From Gaiellasilicea sp963763755 (GTDB taxonomy: Bacteria; Actinomycetota; Thermoleophilia; Gaiellales; Gaiellaceae): a stretch of DNA of 64,000 bases. Below are positions 7,694 through 15,720 of this stretch, one piece after another. Position 1 is the stretch's first letter; each line of letters begins with the position of its first letter. The stretch spans positions 372,001 to 436,000 of the forward strand of contig CAVXQE010000006.1 in assembly GCA_963763755.1 (NCBI GenBank), in the 5' to 3' direction. The position numbers and the translations under genes are program-made. The notes beneath the pieces are model-generated. The model was not told the DNA's origin. It did not search any database and was given only the letters and a program-made list of their open reading frames with translations.

Positions 7694-9642
7694 GCGATCA
7701 GACGATCGAGACCATCTTCACCGAGGACCGGCGCTACCCGCCGCCACCGGACTTCGCCGCCCAGGCGGTTGCGCAGCCCGACATCTACGAGCGCGACTTC
7801 GACGAGTTCTGGGAGAGCGAGGGCCGCGAGCGTGTGACGTGGTTCGAGCCCTTCACCAAGCTCTACGAGTGGGAGCTGCCCTACGCGAAGTGGTACCTCG
7901 GCGGCAAGCTCAACGTCTCGTACAACTGCCTCGACCGGCATGTCGACGCGGGCCTCGGCGATCGCGCTGCCTACCTCTGGGAGGGCGAGCCGGAGGGCGA
8001 ACGGCGTGAGATCACGTACGCGCAGCTTCAGGCCGAGGTCGTCCGCTTTGCGAATGCGCTCAAGGAGCTCGGCGTCGGCAAGGGGACGAAGGTCGCGATC
8101 TACATGGGCATGGTTCCGGAGCTCCCGATCGCGATGCTCGCGTGCACGCGTCTCGGCGCGCCGCACACCGTCGTCTTCGGCGGCTTCTCCGCCGACTCGC
8201 TCTCCGACCGCGCGAACGACATGGGCTGCGAGGTCCTGATCACGCAGGACGAGGCGTGGCGCCGCGGCACGACGGTCCCGCTGAAGCAGACCGCGGACGC
8301 GGCGATGGCCGACGCCCCCGGGATCCGGAAGGCGCTCGTCGTCCGCCGCACCGGCAACGACGTGCCGATGCAGGACGGCCGCGACCACTGGCTGCACGAC
8401 TTCGACGTCTCCGACGACCCGGCCACCTGCCCGCCTGAGCCGATGGACGCCGAGGACCTGCTCTTCCTGATGTACACGTCCGGCACCACGGCGAAGCCGA
8501 AGGGAATCGCGCACACGACGGGGGGCTACCTCGTCGGTGTCGCTTCGACGCACGCGCTGATCTTCGACCTCAAGCCGGAGGAGGACGTCTACTGGTGTGC
8601 GGCCGACATCGGCTGGATCACCGGCCACAGCTACATCGTCTACGGGCCGCTGACGAACGGCGCGACGTCCGTCCTCTACGAGGGGACGCCCGACTTCCCG
8701 GACAAGGATCGCTGGTGGGAGATCGTCGAGCGCTACGGCGTGACGATCCTCTACACGGCACCGACCGCGATTCGGGCGCACATGAAGTGGGGGCCCGAGC
8801 ACGCCGCCAAGCACGAGCTCTCGACGCTGCGGCTGCTCGGCTCGGTCGGCGAGCCGATCAACCCCGAGGCCTGGATGTGGTACCGCGAGCACGTCGGCGG
8901 CGACCGCTGTCCGGTCGTCGACACCTGGTGGCAGACCGAGACGGGGATGGTGATGATCACGCCGTTGCCAGGTGTGACAACCACCAAGCCGGGCTCGGCG
9001 ACGAAGCCGTTTCCCGGCGTCGAGGCCGGGGTCTTCAACGAGGCCGGTGAGGAAGTCGGGCCCGGTGGCGGCGGCTATCTCGTCCTCAAGCGTCCCTGGC
9101 CGGCGATGACGCGCGGGATCTACGGCGACGAGCAGCGCTTCAAGGAGACCTACTGGGAGCGGTACCCCGGCTTCTACTTCGCAGGCGACGGCGCCCGCAT
9201 CGACGAGGACGGCGACTACTGGCTGCTCGGCCGCGTCGACGACGTGATGAACGTCTCCGGCCACCGGATCTCGACGATCGAAGTCGAATCGGCGCTCGTC
9301 GACCATCCGAAGGTCGCGGAGGCGGCGGTCTGCGGCCGTGCGGACGCGCTCACCGGGCAGGCGATCGTGGCCTACGTGACGCTGAAAGGCAGCGACGAAG
9401 GCTCGGTCGAGATGCTCGAGGAGTTGCGGAACCACGTCGCGGCCAAGATCGGCCCGATCGCGAAGCCGGCGAACATCGTCTTCACGCCGGAGCTGCCGAA
9501 GACTCGCTCCGGGAAGATCATGCGCCGCCTCCTGCGCGATGTCGCCGAGCACCGGCCGCTCGGCGACACGACGACGCTTGCGGATGCGACCGTCGTCCAC
9601 GAGATCGCGGACCGCGCAGCCGCCGACGCGGCCGAGGAGTAA
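7690..9642 (+). CDS. acsA: Acetyl-CoA synthetase (AMP-forming)
   Basis: Activates acetate to acetyl-CoA via acetyl-AMP. 650 aa, the standard length, intact. It has the N-terminal Acs segment (YERDFDEFWESEGRERVTW), the P-loop YTSGTTAKPKGIAHT near residue 260, the acetate-pocket signature DTWWQTETGM, the ATP-binding block YFAGDGARIDEDGDYWLLGR, and the C-terminal PKTRSGKIMRR, whose Lys is the catalytic and acetylation-controlled residue. It overlaps the M24 gene by ATGA. Expected role: acetate assimilation in the cytoplasm. A second AMP-forming ligase, less Acs-like, lies at 29420-31312. Confidence 0.96.
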   Translation: MSDQTIETIFTEDRRYPPPPDFAAQAVAQPDIYERDFDEFWESEGRERVTWFEPFTKLYEWELPYAKWYLGGKLNVSYNCLDRHVDAGLGDRAAYLWEGEPEGERREITYAQLQAEVVRFANALKELGVGKGTKVAIYMGMVPELPIAMLACTRLGAPHTVVFGGFSADSLSDRANDMGCEVLITQDEAWRRGTTVPLKQTADAAMADAPGIRKALVVRRTGNDVPMQDGRDHWLHDFDVSDDPATCPPEPMDAEDLLFLMYTSGTTAKPKGIAHTTGGYLVGVASTHALIFDLKPEEDVYWCAADIGWITGHSYIVYGPLTNGATSVLYEGTPDFPDKDRWWEIVERYGVTILYTAPTAIRAHMKWGPEHAAKHELSTLRLLGSVGEPINPEAWMWYREHVGGDRCPVVDTWWQTETGMVMITPLPGVTTTKPGSATKPFPGVEAGVFNEAGEEVGPGGGGYLVLKRPWPAMTRGIYGDEQRFKETYWERYPGFYFAGDGARIDEDGDYWLLGRVDDVMNVSGHRISTIEVESALVDHPKVAEAAVCGRADALTGQAIVAYVTLKGSDEGSVEMLEELRNHVAAKIGPIAKPANIVFTPELPKTRSGKIMRRLLRDVAEHRPLGDTTTLADATVVHEIADRAAADAAEE

Positions 9643-9647
9643 CGCTC

Positions 9648-9776
9648 CTAGCGCTTCCGGGCCACCACGAGCAGGTACTCGTAGTGGTACTCGGACGGGC
9701 CGTCCGGCTCGCCCCGGTTCATCCGGGTCGCGAAGGCGAGGAATTCACGGTCGAGCGGCGGCGAGGCGCTCGGCGC
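9648..9776 (-). pseudogene. C-terminal remnant, possibly of a SAM-dependent methyltransferase
   Basis: A minus-strand frame ending at TAG 9648-9650 encodes a segment with protein-like composition: LDREFLAFATRMNRGEPDG followed by SEYHYEYLLVVARKR. This ending is reminiscent of class I methyltransferases, but no SAM-binding core is found. Upstream of about 9776 all minus frames turn into low-complexity Arg/Ala/Ser text, and only about 220 nt remain before the next gene's promoter. It is therefore either a truncated gene or a very badly sequenced stretch. The rest of 9643-9989 holds no other supported gene. Confidence 0.35.
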
Positions 9777-10001
9777 TCGAACTCCGCTGGCCGAGCCGCG
9801 GCCGCCGGTGTCGTCGAGGCGCGACGTCGCGTCGTGCGCCGGACGACGTGCGGTGGAGCAGCGAGCCGTGCCCGATCGACGGGCCTCGAGCTCGGAGCTC
9901 CCAGCGCGACGTGGCGCGGCGCAGCGTGCTCAGCGCGTCTCAGACTCTCGCGCTAGAGCGTCGACGACACTCGAGCGCCAGGATCACGGTACAACGTGCT
10001 G

Positions 10002-11097
10002 ATGCGCGCGAGCTGCGGCGATCCTCGCTCGTCCTGCTTCTGCCGCCGGCGGCGAGTGCGAGCGACGGCGCGCCTGCTCGACAGCGAGGGACGCGACTAT
10101 CTCCCGGCGGCGACGGCTGCGCTACGCGAACACACCGGACGGCGCGCAGGCTCGCTACGAGGCGGGGCGCAACCTCGTCGAGGCGGTGCTCGCCGCCGGC
10201 CCGGTCAGCGCCGGCCGCCGCGCCTTGCGCGCTGACTTGCTTGCACGCGGCCGAGCCCAGGTCGCGCGGGCGGAAGCGCTCGACCGGGATGACGGCTTTC
10301 GCAGTGCGGGGCCGCTCGCACCGCTTCCGGAAGCGAGCGCCGGGGTCGGCCCGCGCCGCCCGGATGCGGGGCTTGCGCGACGCCTGGCCGCGGCCGCCGC
10401 GAAGGTCGACGCGGCGGTGGGGATCTGGGTCCACGAGCTCGGCTCCGGGCGCTACGCCGGCTATCAGGCGGACTCGCACTTCGCGGCCGCTTCCACGGTG
10501 AAGATCGGCGCGCTGGTCGCGGGGCTCCGCGTGTCGCCGAGTCCCGAGCACAGCCGGTGGTGGTACGACGTGCGCCAGATCGGCTTCTGGTCGTCAAACC
10601 TGGCAGCGAACAGGATCGCCGGCGGGCTCGGCTACGGCGCGATCGGGGATGGGTTGCGCCGGCTGGGAATGACGTCGAGCACCTACCCGGGCCCGTATCG
10701 CGCCACGACCGCCTGGCGGCCGCCGGGGGCCCACACCCGGGTGACGACGGCTCACGACCTCGGTCGCGCTCTCTATCGCCTGCATGCGGGTTCTCACGGT
10801 GACGCCCGTGCGCTGCGCCTGCTCGGTTTGACGCGGCGGCAGGCGGTCGTTGCACTGCGCGTGCTGGCCTCGGCGCAGCCGGTTGGAGACAACGCGGGGC
10901 TGCTCCAGCCGTGGCTCGGAGGCGCAACCGTCGCCCAGAAGAACGGGTGGCTCTCGGACACGCGCACAACAGCTGCGATTGTCTACAAAGGCAACAGGAC
11001 GACGATCGTCGTCGTCGAGGCGTTCCGGCCGGGGATCACCTACACGGAGGCGAGGAAGCTCGGTCGCGACGTTCTCGCAGCGGCCGGTTCGCTCTAG
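10002..11097 (+). CDS. Secreted beta-lactamase-like serine hydrolase, N-terminus frame-disrupted
   Basis: Class A beta-lactamase-fold protein (serine hydrolase/penicillin-binding family), about 360 aa. The active-site SxxK is in AASTVKIGALV, and KNGWLSDTRT fits the KTG-like region. Upstream is a secretion-type N-terminus that must be read through two frame breaks: hydrophobic RRSSLVLLLPPAASASDG near 10020-10075, then RRRLRYANTPDGAQARY from about 10110. The start ATG 10002 is supported by TACAAC exactly 6 nt upstream (leaderless). The exact N-terminus is uncertain. Periplasmic or surface location and a role in peptidoglycan or beta-lactam chemistry are inferred. It ends 4 nt into the convergent methyltransferase-like gene. 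Confidence 0.75.
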
Positions 11098-11588
11098 CCA
11101 GGCGACCGCCACGGCCGGCGCCGCGGCCGCCAGCCGGGTACCGCCTGTCTGTACTCCTCGTACTGCTCGCCGAACTGCCGGCGGAGGGTGGGCTCCTCGT
11201 ACAGTCGCACGAAGGTGTAGACGGCGACTCCGAACATCGCGGCGTACAACAGCAGCACGGGCCGGGCCAGCACGAGCGCCTGTCCGACGATCGTCGCTGC
11301 GACTGCGAGGTACATCGGATTGCGGACATAGCGGTAGAGGCCGCCGACAACGAGTTGTTGGGTCGGCGCGACTGGCGCCGGAGTGCCGATACCTTCGACG
11401 ACGAAGTGGAGGAAGGCGTGGAGGAGCACGCCGACACCGGCAACGATCAGGACGACCCCGACGACCCGGAGCGGCGGCCACGGGTCGCCTGCGTCCCAGC
11501 CCGTGAGCAACCACGGGATCAGGCCGGCGACGGTTCCCGGCACGAGGACCAGGAAGATGAGCGTTCCCGCTGCGGCTCGAGCTTTCAG
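11094..11588 (-). CDS. Isoprenylcysteine carboxyl methyltransferase-like membrane protein, CTG start
   Basis: Integral membrane protein of about 164 aa with four hydrophobic segments (LIFLVLVPGTVAGLIPWLL, VVGVVLIVAGVGVLLHAFL, VAATIVGQALVL, VLLLYAAMFGVAVYTFV). The family signature GGLYRYVRNPMYLAV and C-terminal RLYEEPTLRRQFGEQYEEY fit the ICMT/PEMT-like group found widely in bacteria, whose substrates are mostly unknown. No ATG, GTG or TTG exists near the N-terminus. The only fitting start is CTG at 11588, which overlaps the stop of the preceding transpeptidase gene as CTGA, giving MKARAAAGTL. The same arrangement recurs at 18342 and 32772. Confidence 0.8.
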   Translation of the reverse strand: MKARAAAGTLIFLVLVPGTVAGLIPWLLTGWDAGDPWPPLRVVGVVLIVAGVGVLLHAFLHFVVEGIGTPAPVAPTQQLVVGGLYRYVRNPMYLAVAATIVGQALVLARPVLLLYAAMFGVAVYTFVRLYEEPTLRRQFGEQYEEYRQAVPGWRPRRRPWRSPG

Positions 11589-12250
11589 CCGCGGAGCTGC
11601 TTGGTCGTCCCGATCGCGATCACGGGTGCGGCGTCCGGCCGTAGCCAGCGCAACACCGCGCGCAGCTGCTCCTTCTGCAGGCTGACGCAGCCGATCGTCG
11701 GGCCGCCCGTCTGGGCGTGGAGGAAGATCCCGGAGCCTCGTCCCGGCACGACCGGCCGCGTGTTGTATTCGACCACCGCCAGGAATGGATAGGCCTTCGG
11801 CTGCTGCCACATCCCCTCGCTGTCGTTGCCGAACGACGGCTCTTCGCCGCAGGCGACGTGCTGGAACGAGTTGTAGGTCGGCGACGACGGGTCCTCGTCC
11901 CACCAGTCGCCGCACCGGAGCTGGCGGTAACGGAACGTGACGCCGGGGTTCGGCTCGTTCCCGTACATCATCCGGCCGATCCGGAAGACGCCTGTCGGGG
12001 TCGTGCCGTCGCCTTCCCGGCGGCTCGCTGAAAGGCCGTTCTTGCCCAGCCGCGCTGTGTACGGCCCGGCCACCGCGACCCAGCACGAGCCAGCACGCTT
12101 CCAGGTGCGGAGCGTCGCGTACGTCGTCCGCGCCACCTTGGCCTCGACGGTGACCAGCTGCTTCGCCGTGGCCGGTGTGTCGAGGTCGTTCGCGAGGCTC
12201 TGTGGGCACGCCACGGTTGTCGCGGCGACGAGCAGGGTCAGGGCGAGCAC
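11585..12250 (-). CDS. Secreted L,D-transpeptidase (YkuD-like, COG3786 type)
   Basis: 221-aa exported protein. From GTG 12250 the N-terminus VLALTLLVAATTVACPQSLA is a signal peptide. The catalytic region IFLHAQTGGPTIGCVSL contains the His and Cys expected of the non-canonical YkuD subgroup (HxxxGxPTxGCVSL rather than SHGCIRM). Upstream segments TPTGVFRIGRMMYG and FRYRQLRCGDWWDEDP are typical of this group. Likely role: peptidoglycan remodelling or cross-linking outside the membrane. It is followed by the methyltransferase-like gene through a CTGA overlap and is divergent from the M15 peptidase gene, another cell-wall enzyme, with 24 nt between starts. Confidence 0.87.
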   Translation of the reverse strand: MLALTLLVAATTVACPQSLANDLDTPATAKQLVTVEAKVARTTYATLRTWKRAGSCWVAVAGPYTARLGKNGLSASRREGDGTTPTGVFRIGRMMYGNEPNPGVTFRYRQLRCGDWWDEDPSSPTYNSFQHVACGEEPSFGNDSEGMWQQPKAYPFLAVVEYNTRPVVPGRGSGIFLHAQTGGPTIGCVSLQKEQLRAVLRWLRPDAAPVIAIGTTKQLRG

Positions 12251-12274
12251 GGTGTTCCAGGTTACGCTGGATCG

Positions 12275-12899
12275 ATGAGAATCGCCGCGCTCCTCGTCAC
12301 CGCCGCCCTCGCCGGCGGCGCCTCGGCGGCGACCCGAGCGACACCGGAGTTCCGGGCGAAGGTGAACACCGTCCGCTGGGACGATCTGCGCTTCACCTAC
12401 CACGCAGGGTGCCCTGTCGGGCCGTCGCAGTTGCGCACCGTCGAGGTCTCGTACTGGGACTTCTCGGGCGAGCCGAAGGTCGGAAAGGTCGTCGTGGCGC
12501 GGCGCGTGGCACGACGACGTCGTCGACGTCTTCCGGCAGCTGTGGGCGAAGCGGTTTCCGATCCGGCGCCTGCAGCCGATCTCGGTCTACCGCGGCGACG
12601 ACGACGCGTCGATGGCCGCGGACAACACGTCGGGCTTCAACTGCCGCTTCGTCGACGGCACGAACCACTGGTCGATGCACGCCTACGGCGAGGCGATCGA
12701 CGTCAACACGGTCGAGAACCCGTACGTCCGCGGTTCGACGGTCAAGCCGCCGGCCGGCCGTGCCTTCCTGGACCGCAGCCGCTACCGCAAGGGGATGGCG
12801 ATGCGCGACGGCGTGCTCGTGCGCGCGTTCGCCTCGGTCGGCTGGAAGTGGGGAGCCTCCTTCGGCGACTACCAGCACTTCTCGACCACCGGCCGATGA
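12275..12899 (+). CDS. Secreted M15 D-alanyl-D-alanine carboxypeptidase-like protein, one frame break
   Basis: About 207 aa with signal peptide MRIAALLVTAALAGGASA. The zinc-site motif SMHAYGEAIDVN (SxHxxGxAxD) near residue 130 and the C-terminal YQHFSTTG are those of VanY/extensin-like M15 peptidases. A single-base frame break near 12505 separates GEPKVGKVVV from WHDDVVDVFRQLWAKRFPI. ATG 12275 has TACGCT exactly 6 nt upstream, a leaderless start. The expected role is trimming of peptidoglycan stem peptides. It ends in ATGA with the following gene and is divergent from the L,D-transpeptidase, so this is a small cell-wall cluster. Confidence 0.86.
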
Positions 12900-13490
12900 G
12901 CGATCCACTCCGCCCGCTCTGGGACTTCGACGACCTCGACGCGACCGAGGCGCGCTTCCGGGCGCTGCGCGCCGAGGCGCTGACACAGCTTGCGCGGGTG
13001 GAAGGGCTGCGCGACCGCTTCGAGGAGGGCGACAGGCTCCTCGACGAGATCGTCGAGCAGGACGCTCGTGTCTTGATCCGCGTCGACCTCGAACGCGGCC
13101 GGCTCCGTCGCTCGGCCGGTGACAAGGACGCCGCGCTGCCGCTCTTCGAGTCCGCGTTTGCGAACGCGATCGAGGCCGGGGAGGACTGGCTGGCCGGCGA
13201 TGCCGCGCACATGTGCGCGCTGGCCGCGCCCGATCGAGAAGGCTTCATCGCGTGGACAACGCGTGGGATCGAGCTGGCCGAGTCCTCAGCTGCGGCCGCG
13301 TACTGGCTCGGCCCGCTGCTTGAACAACCTCGGCTGGGAGTACTTCGACGCCGGGGAGCACGAGCAGGCGCTCGACGCGTTCGAGCGCGCCCTCGACGTT
13401 CGGTTGCGCGATCCAGAGAATGCGGCCGCGATCGAGCACGCGCGCGAGGCGGTCGCCGAGGCGCTCAAGGCGCTCGGCCGCGCGGACTAG
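12896..13490 (+). CDS. Tetratricopeptide-like helical protein of unknown function, one frame break
   Basis: About 197 aa, soluble, entirely helical. A frame break near 13320 separates AYWLGPLL from NNLGWEYFDAGEHEQALDAF. The C-terminal part is a TPR-like repeat (GWEYFDAGEHEQALDAFERAL), and the middle has RLRRSAGDKDAALPLFESAF with TPR spacing. It starts in an ATGA overlap with the M15 peptidase gene, so it is translationally coupled to it. Similar TPR proteins sit beside many actinobacterial genes without known role; a scaffold function is only a guess. It converges on the M16 protease gene with a 4-nt overlap of ends. Confidence 0.72.
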
Positions 13491-14746
13491 CCCAACAGCT
13501 TCTCGAACCTCTCGGCGTCGTCGAACGGTCCGATCACGGCGAGGTACGGCCCCTCGTCGATGATGTCCCGCGCGACGCGCTGGATGTCCTCGGCGGTGAC
13601 CGCGTCGAGCGCGGCGAGCACGGCCTGCGGTTCCTCCGCCTTCCCCTCGAGCACCTCGCGCCGGAGCCCGAACATGATCGTCCCGTGCGGGCTTTCGAGC
13701 TGGAGTACGAAGCGGCCCTTGGCGAAGTTGCGGGCCTTCTCGAGCTCGTCGGCGGGTACCGGCTCCTCTGCGAGCAGCCGAAACTGCTCGACGATCGTCG
13801 TCACGGCCTCGTCGATCCGGTTGATGTCGACACCCGACTGCGCGTAGAGCGAGCCCGCGTCGGTGTAGGAGTGGTTCGTGCCGAAGACGTAGTAGGCGAG
13901 ACCGCGGCGCTCGCGCACCTCGGTGAAGAGGCGCGACGACATGCCGCCGCCGAGGACGGTCGCGAGCAGCTGCAGGACATAGCGATCGGGGTCGACGAGC
14001 GGACGGCTATGCACGCCGAGCACGAGGTGCGCCTGGTCGGACTGCTTCGTGTGCACTCTCACCTGCCCGGCCCCGTTCGGGCGGACCGGGTCGGGCGAGC
14101 CCGTCTCTCGCGGCTCCATGTCGCCGAGGAGCTCCTCGAGCCGCTCCTGCAGGCCGTCGCCGATCTGCCCGCCGATGCCGAAGACCATCCGGTTCGGCCG
14201 ATACCACTTGCCGGTGTAGTCGAGGAACGTCTGGCGCTCCGCGCTGCGGACGGTCTCCTTGCGGCCGATGATGTCCCAACCGAGCGGCTGGTCGCCGTAG
14301 AGGAGCGACTCGTAGACACCGCCGATGAAGTCGCGCGGCGTGTCGAAGTACATGTTCATCTCCTCGACGATCACGCCCTTCTCGCGCTCGATCTCGTCGG
14401 GGTCGAAGCGGGAGTTGCGCAGCATGTCGACGAGCACGTCGAGGGCCGTGTCGCGCGTCTCGGCTGCGCACCGGACGTAGTAGCCGGTGTACTCCTTGCC
14501 GGTGAAGGCGTTGAACTCGCCGCCGATCGAATCGATCTCGCCGGCGATGTCACGCGCGGTCGGGCGCCGTTCGGTTCCCTTGAAGAACATGTGCTCGGCG
14601 AAGTGGGCGATCCCGTTCGTCTCCGCTGTTTCGTAGCGCGAGCCCGCTGCCAGCATCACGACGCACGACACGGATTGGGCGTGCGGCATCGGCGAGGTCA
14701 GGACCCGTAAACCGTTCTGCAACTCGAAGCGCTCGAAGACCCCCAT
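13487..14746 (-). CDS. M16 family zinc protease (processing-peptidase-like)
   Basis: 419 aa, intact. The inverted zinc motif HFAEH (H48, E51, H52) and the third ligand Glu near 128 in EKGVIVEEMNMYFDTP are complete, so this is a catalytically competent M16B-type peptidase. The second domain contains the partner-domain block VLGGGMSSRLFTEVRERRGLAYYV. In actinobacteria the orthologue is often near pnp and rpsO, but not here. It is cytoplasmic, with no signal peptide. It starts at ATG 14746, 25 nt from the divergent SIS gene. Confidence 0.93.
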   Translation of the reverse strand: MGVFERFELQNGLRVLTSPMPHAQSVSCVVMLAAGSRYETAETNGIAHFAEHMFFKGTERRPTARDIAGEIDSIGGEFNAFTGKEYTGYYVRCAAETRDTALDVLVDMLRNSRFDPDEIEREKGVIVEEMNMYFDTPRDFIGGVYESLLYGDQPLGWDIIGRKETVRSAERQTFLDYTGKWYRPNRMVFGIGGQIGDGLQERLEELLGDMEPRETGSPDPVRPNGAGQVRVHTKQSDQAHLVLGVHSRPLVDPDRYVLQLLATVLGGGMSSRLFTEVRERRGLAYYVFGTNHSYTDAGSLYAQSGVDINRIDEAVTTIVEQFRLLAEEPVPADELEKARNFAKGRFVLQLESPHGTIMFGLRREVLEGKAEEPQAVLAALDAVTAEDIQRVARDIIDEGPYLAVIGPFDDAERFEKLLG

Positions 14747-14771
14747 CCCCGGTCATGGTATAGAGGGCGGT

Positions 14772-15632
14772 GTGGCAGGAGACCTGACGAGGAAGGCGAT
14801 CGCCGTGCAGCCCGAGTGGCTGTCCCAGGTGCCGACCGACCGGCGGCTCCCCGAGGGGCGCGTCGCGGTCGTCGGCTGCGGCACGTCGTTCCACGCCGCC
14901 CAGACATCGGGCAACGGCTACGACGCGCTGGAGTTCGTTCTCAATCCGCGCGAAGCCGATCTGCTCGTGCTCGTCAGCCACGAGGGGACGACGCCGCTGA
15001 CGATCGAGGCCGCCGAGGCGTTCGCAGGCCCGAAATGGCTCGTGACCGCAAAGGCCGAGAGCCGCCTGGCGGAGCTGTGTGACGAGGTCGTCGTCGCGAC
15101 TCCCGCCGTCGAGGAGAGCTACTGCCATACCGCGAGCTACACATCGGCGGTCGCCACCCTCGCCGCGCTGCGGGGGGAGGATGTCTCGTGGCTTCCCGCG
15201 GCCGTGTCGGACGAGCTCGCCGGCGAGCGGTTGCCGGTCTCGGGACACGACCGCTGGCTGTTCGCGGGTGCGGGACGCGACTGGCCGACCGCCCAGGAGG
15301 CTGCACTGAAGCTGCGCGAGGGTGTGTATCTGCCCGCCGAGGCGTATCAGCTGGAGGAGCTTCTGCACGGGCACCTCGCCGCCGTCGACGAGAACGTTCG
15401 CTGCTTCGTGTTCGAGGGAGAGGGTCGTGCCGCCGCGCGCGCCGCCGAGACGGTCGCGGCGCTCGGTGAGCTCGGCTGCGACGTGACGCTGGTGCCGACG
15501 CGGCACCCCGTGGTCGACATCATTCGCTTCCAGCTGCTGACGGTCGATCTGGCGGAGGCGCGGGGCACCGAGCCCGATCTGATCCGCTGGGACGACCCGC
15601 GCTGGAAGCGGGCGCGCGACTCGTACAGCTGA
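14772..15632 (+). CDS. SIS-domain sugar-phosphate isomerase-like protein
   Basis: 286 aa with two SIS (sugar isomerase) half-domains. The first contains VVGCGTSFHAAQTSGNG and LVSHEGTTPLTIEAAEAF, the second LFAGAGRDWPTAQEAALKLREG and EELLHGHLAAV. This layout equals the isomerase half of glucosamine-6-phosphate synthase (GlmS) without its glutaminase domain, as in AgaS-like or FrlB-like proteins. It may isomerise or deaminate an amino-sugar phosphate; substrate unknown. GTG 14772 is preceded by TATAGA at a 7-nt gap, so a leaderless mRNA is likely. Intact. Confidence 0.85.
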   Translation: MAGDLTRKAIAVQPEWLSQVPTDRRLPEGRVAVVGCGTSFHAAQTSGNGYDALEFVLNPREADLLVLVSHEGTTPLTIEAAEAFAGPKWLVTAKAESRLAELCDEVVVATPAVEESYCHTASYTSAVATLAALRGEDVSWLPAAVSDELAGERLPVSGHDRWLFAGAGRDWPTAQEAALKLREGVYLPAEAYQLEELLHGHLAAVDENVRCFVFEGEGRAAARAAETVAALGELGCDVTLVPTRHPVVDIIRFQLLTVDLAEARGTEPDLIRWDDPRWKRARDSYS

Positions 15633-15640
15633 CTCACCTT

Positions 15641-15659
15641 CGAAGGCGCCGGGCCTTCG
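15641..15659 (+). terminator. Possible hairpin terminator after SIS gene
   Basis: A 7-bp perfect stem (CGAAGGC and GCCTTCG) with a 5-nt GCCGG loop lies 8 nt after the SIS gene stop. No T run follows, so it may be a weak or factor-assisted terminator. Confidence 0.4.
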
Positions 15660-15683
15660 TCGGCGTGTACCCCAGATGGGCGC

Positions 15684-15714
15684 TGAAGTTCGACCGGGAA
15701 CCGGCCGATAGGAG
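15684..15714 (+). promoter_or_regulatory. Putative alternative-sigma (sigma-28-like) promoter with ribosome binding site
   Basis: TGAAGTTC, then 12 nt, then GCCGATAG resembles the FliA/WhiG-type consensus (TAAAGTTT, N11, GCCGATAA). The 13-nt string CGGCCGATAGGAG (15702-15714) recurs exactly upstream of the MshEN coiled-coil gene at 57328-57340. The GGAG also serves as a Shine-Dalgarno 6 nt before ATG 15721. Confidence 0.45.
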
Positions 15715-15720
15715 TGGCTG

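Noticed and set aside
7603..9600. Long minus-strand open frame opposite acsA
   Set aside because: No domain-like text; acsA on the other strand is complete and certain.
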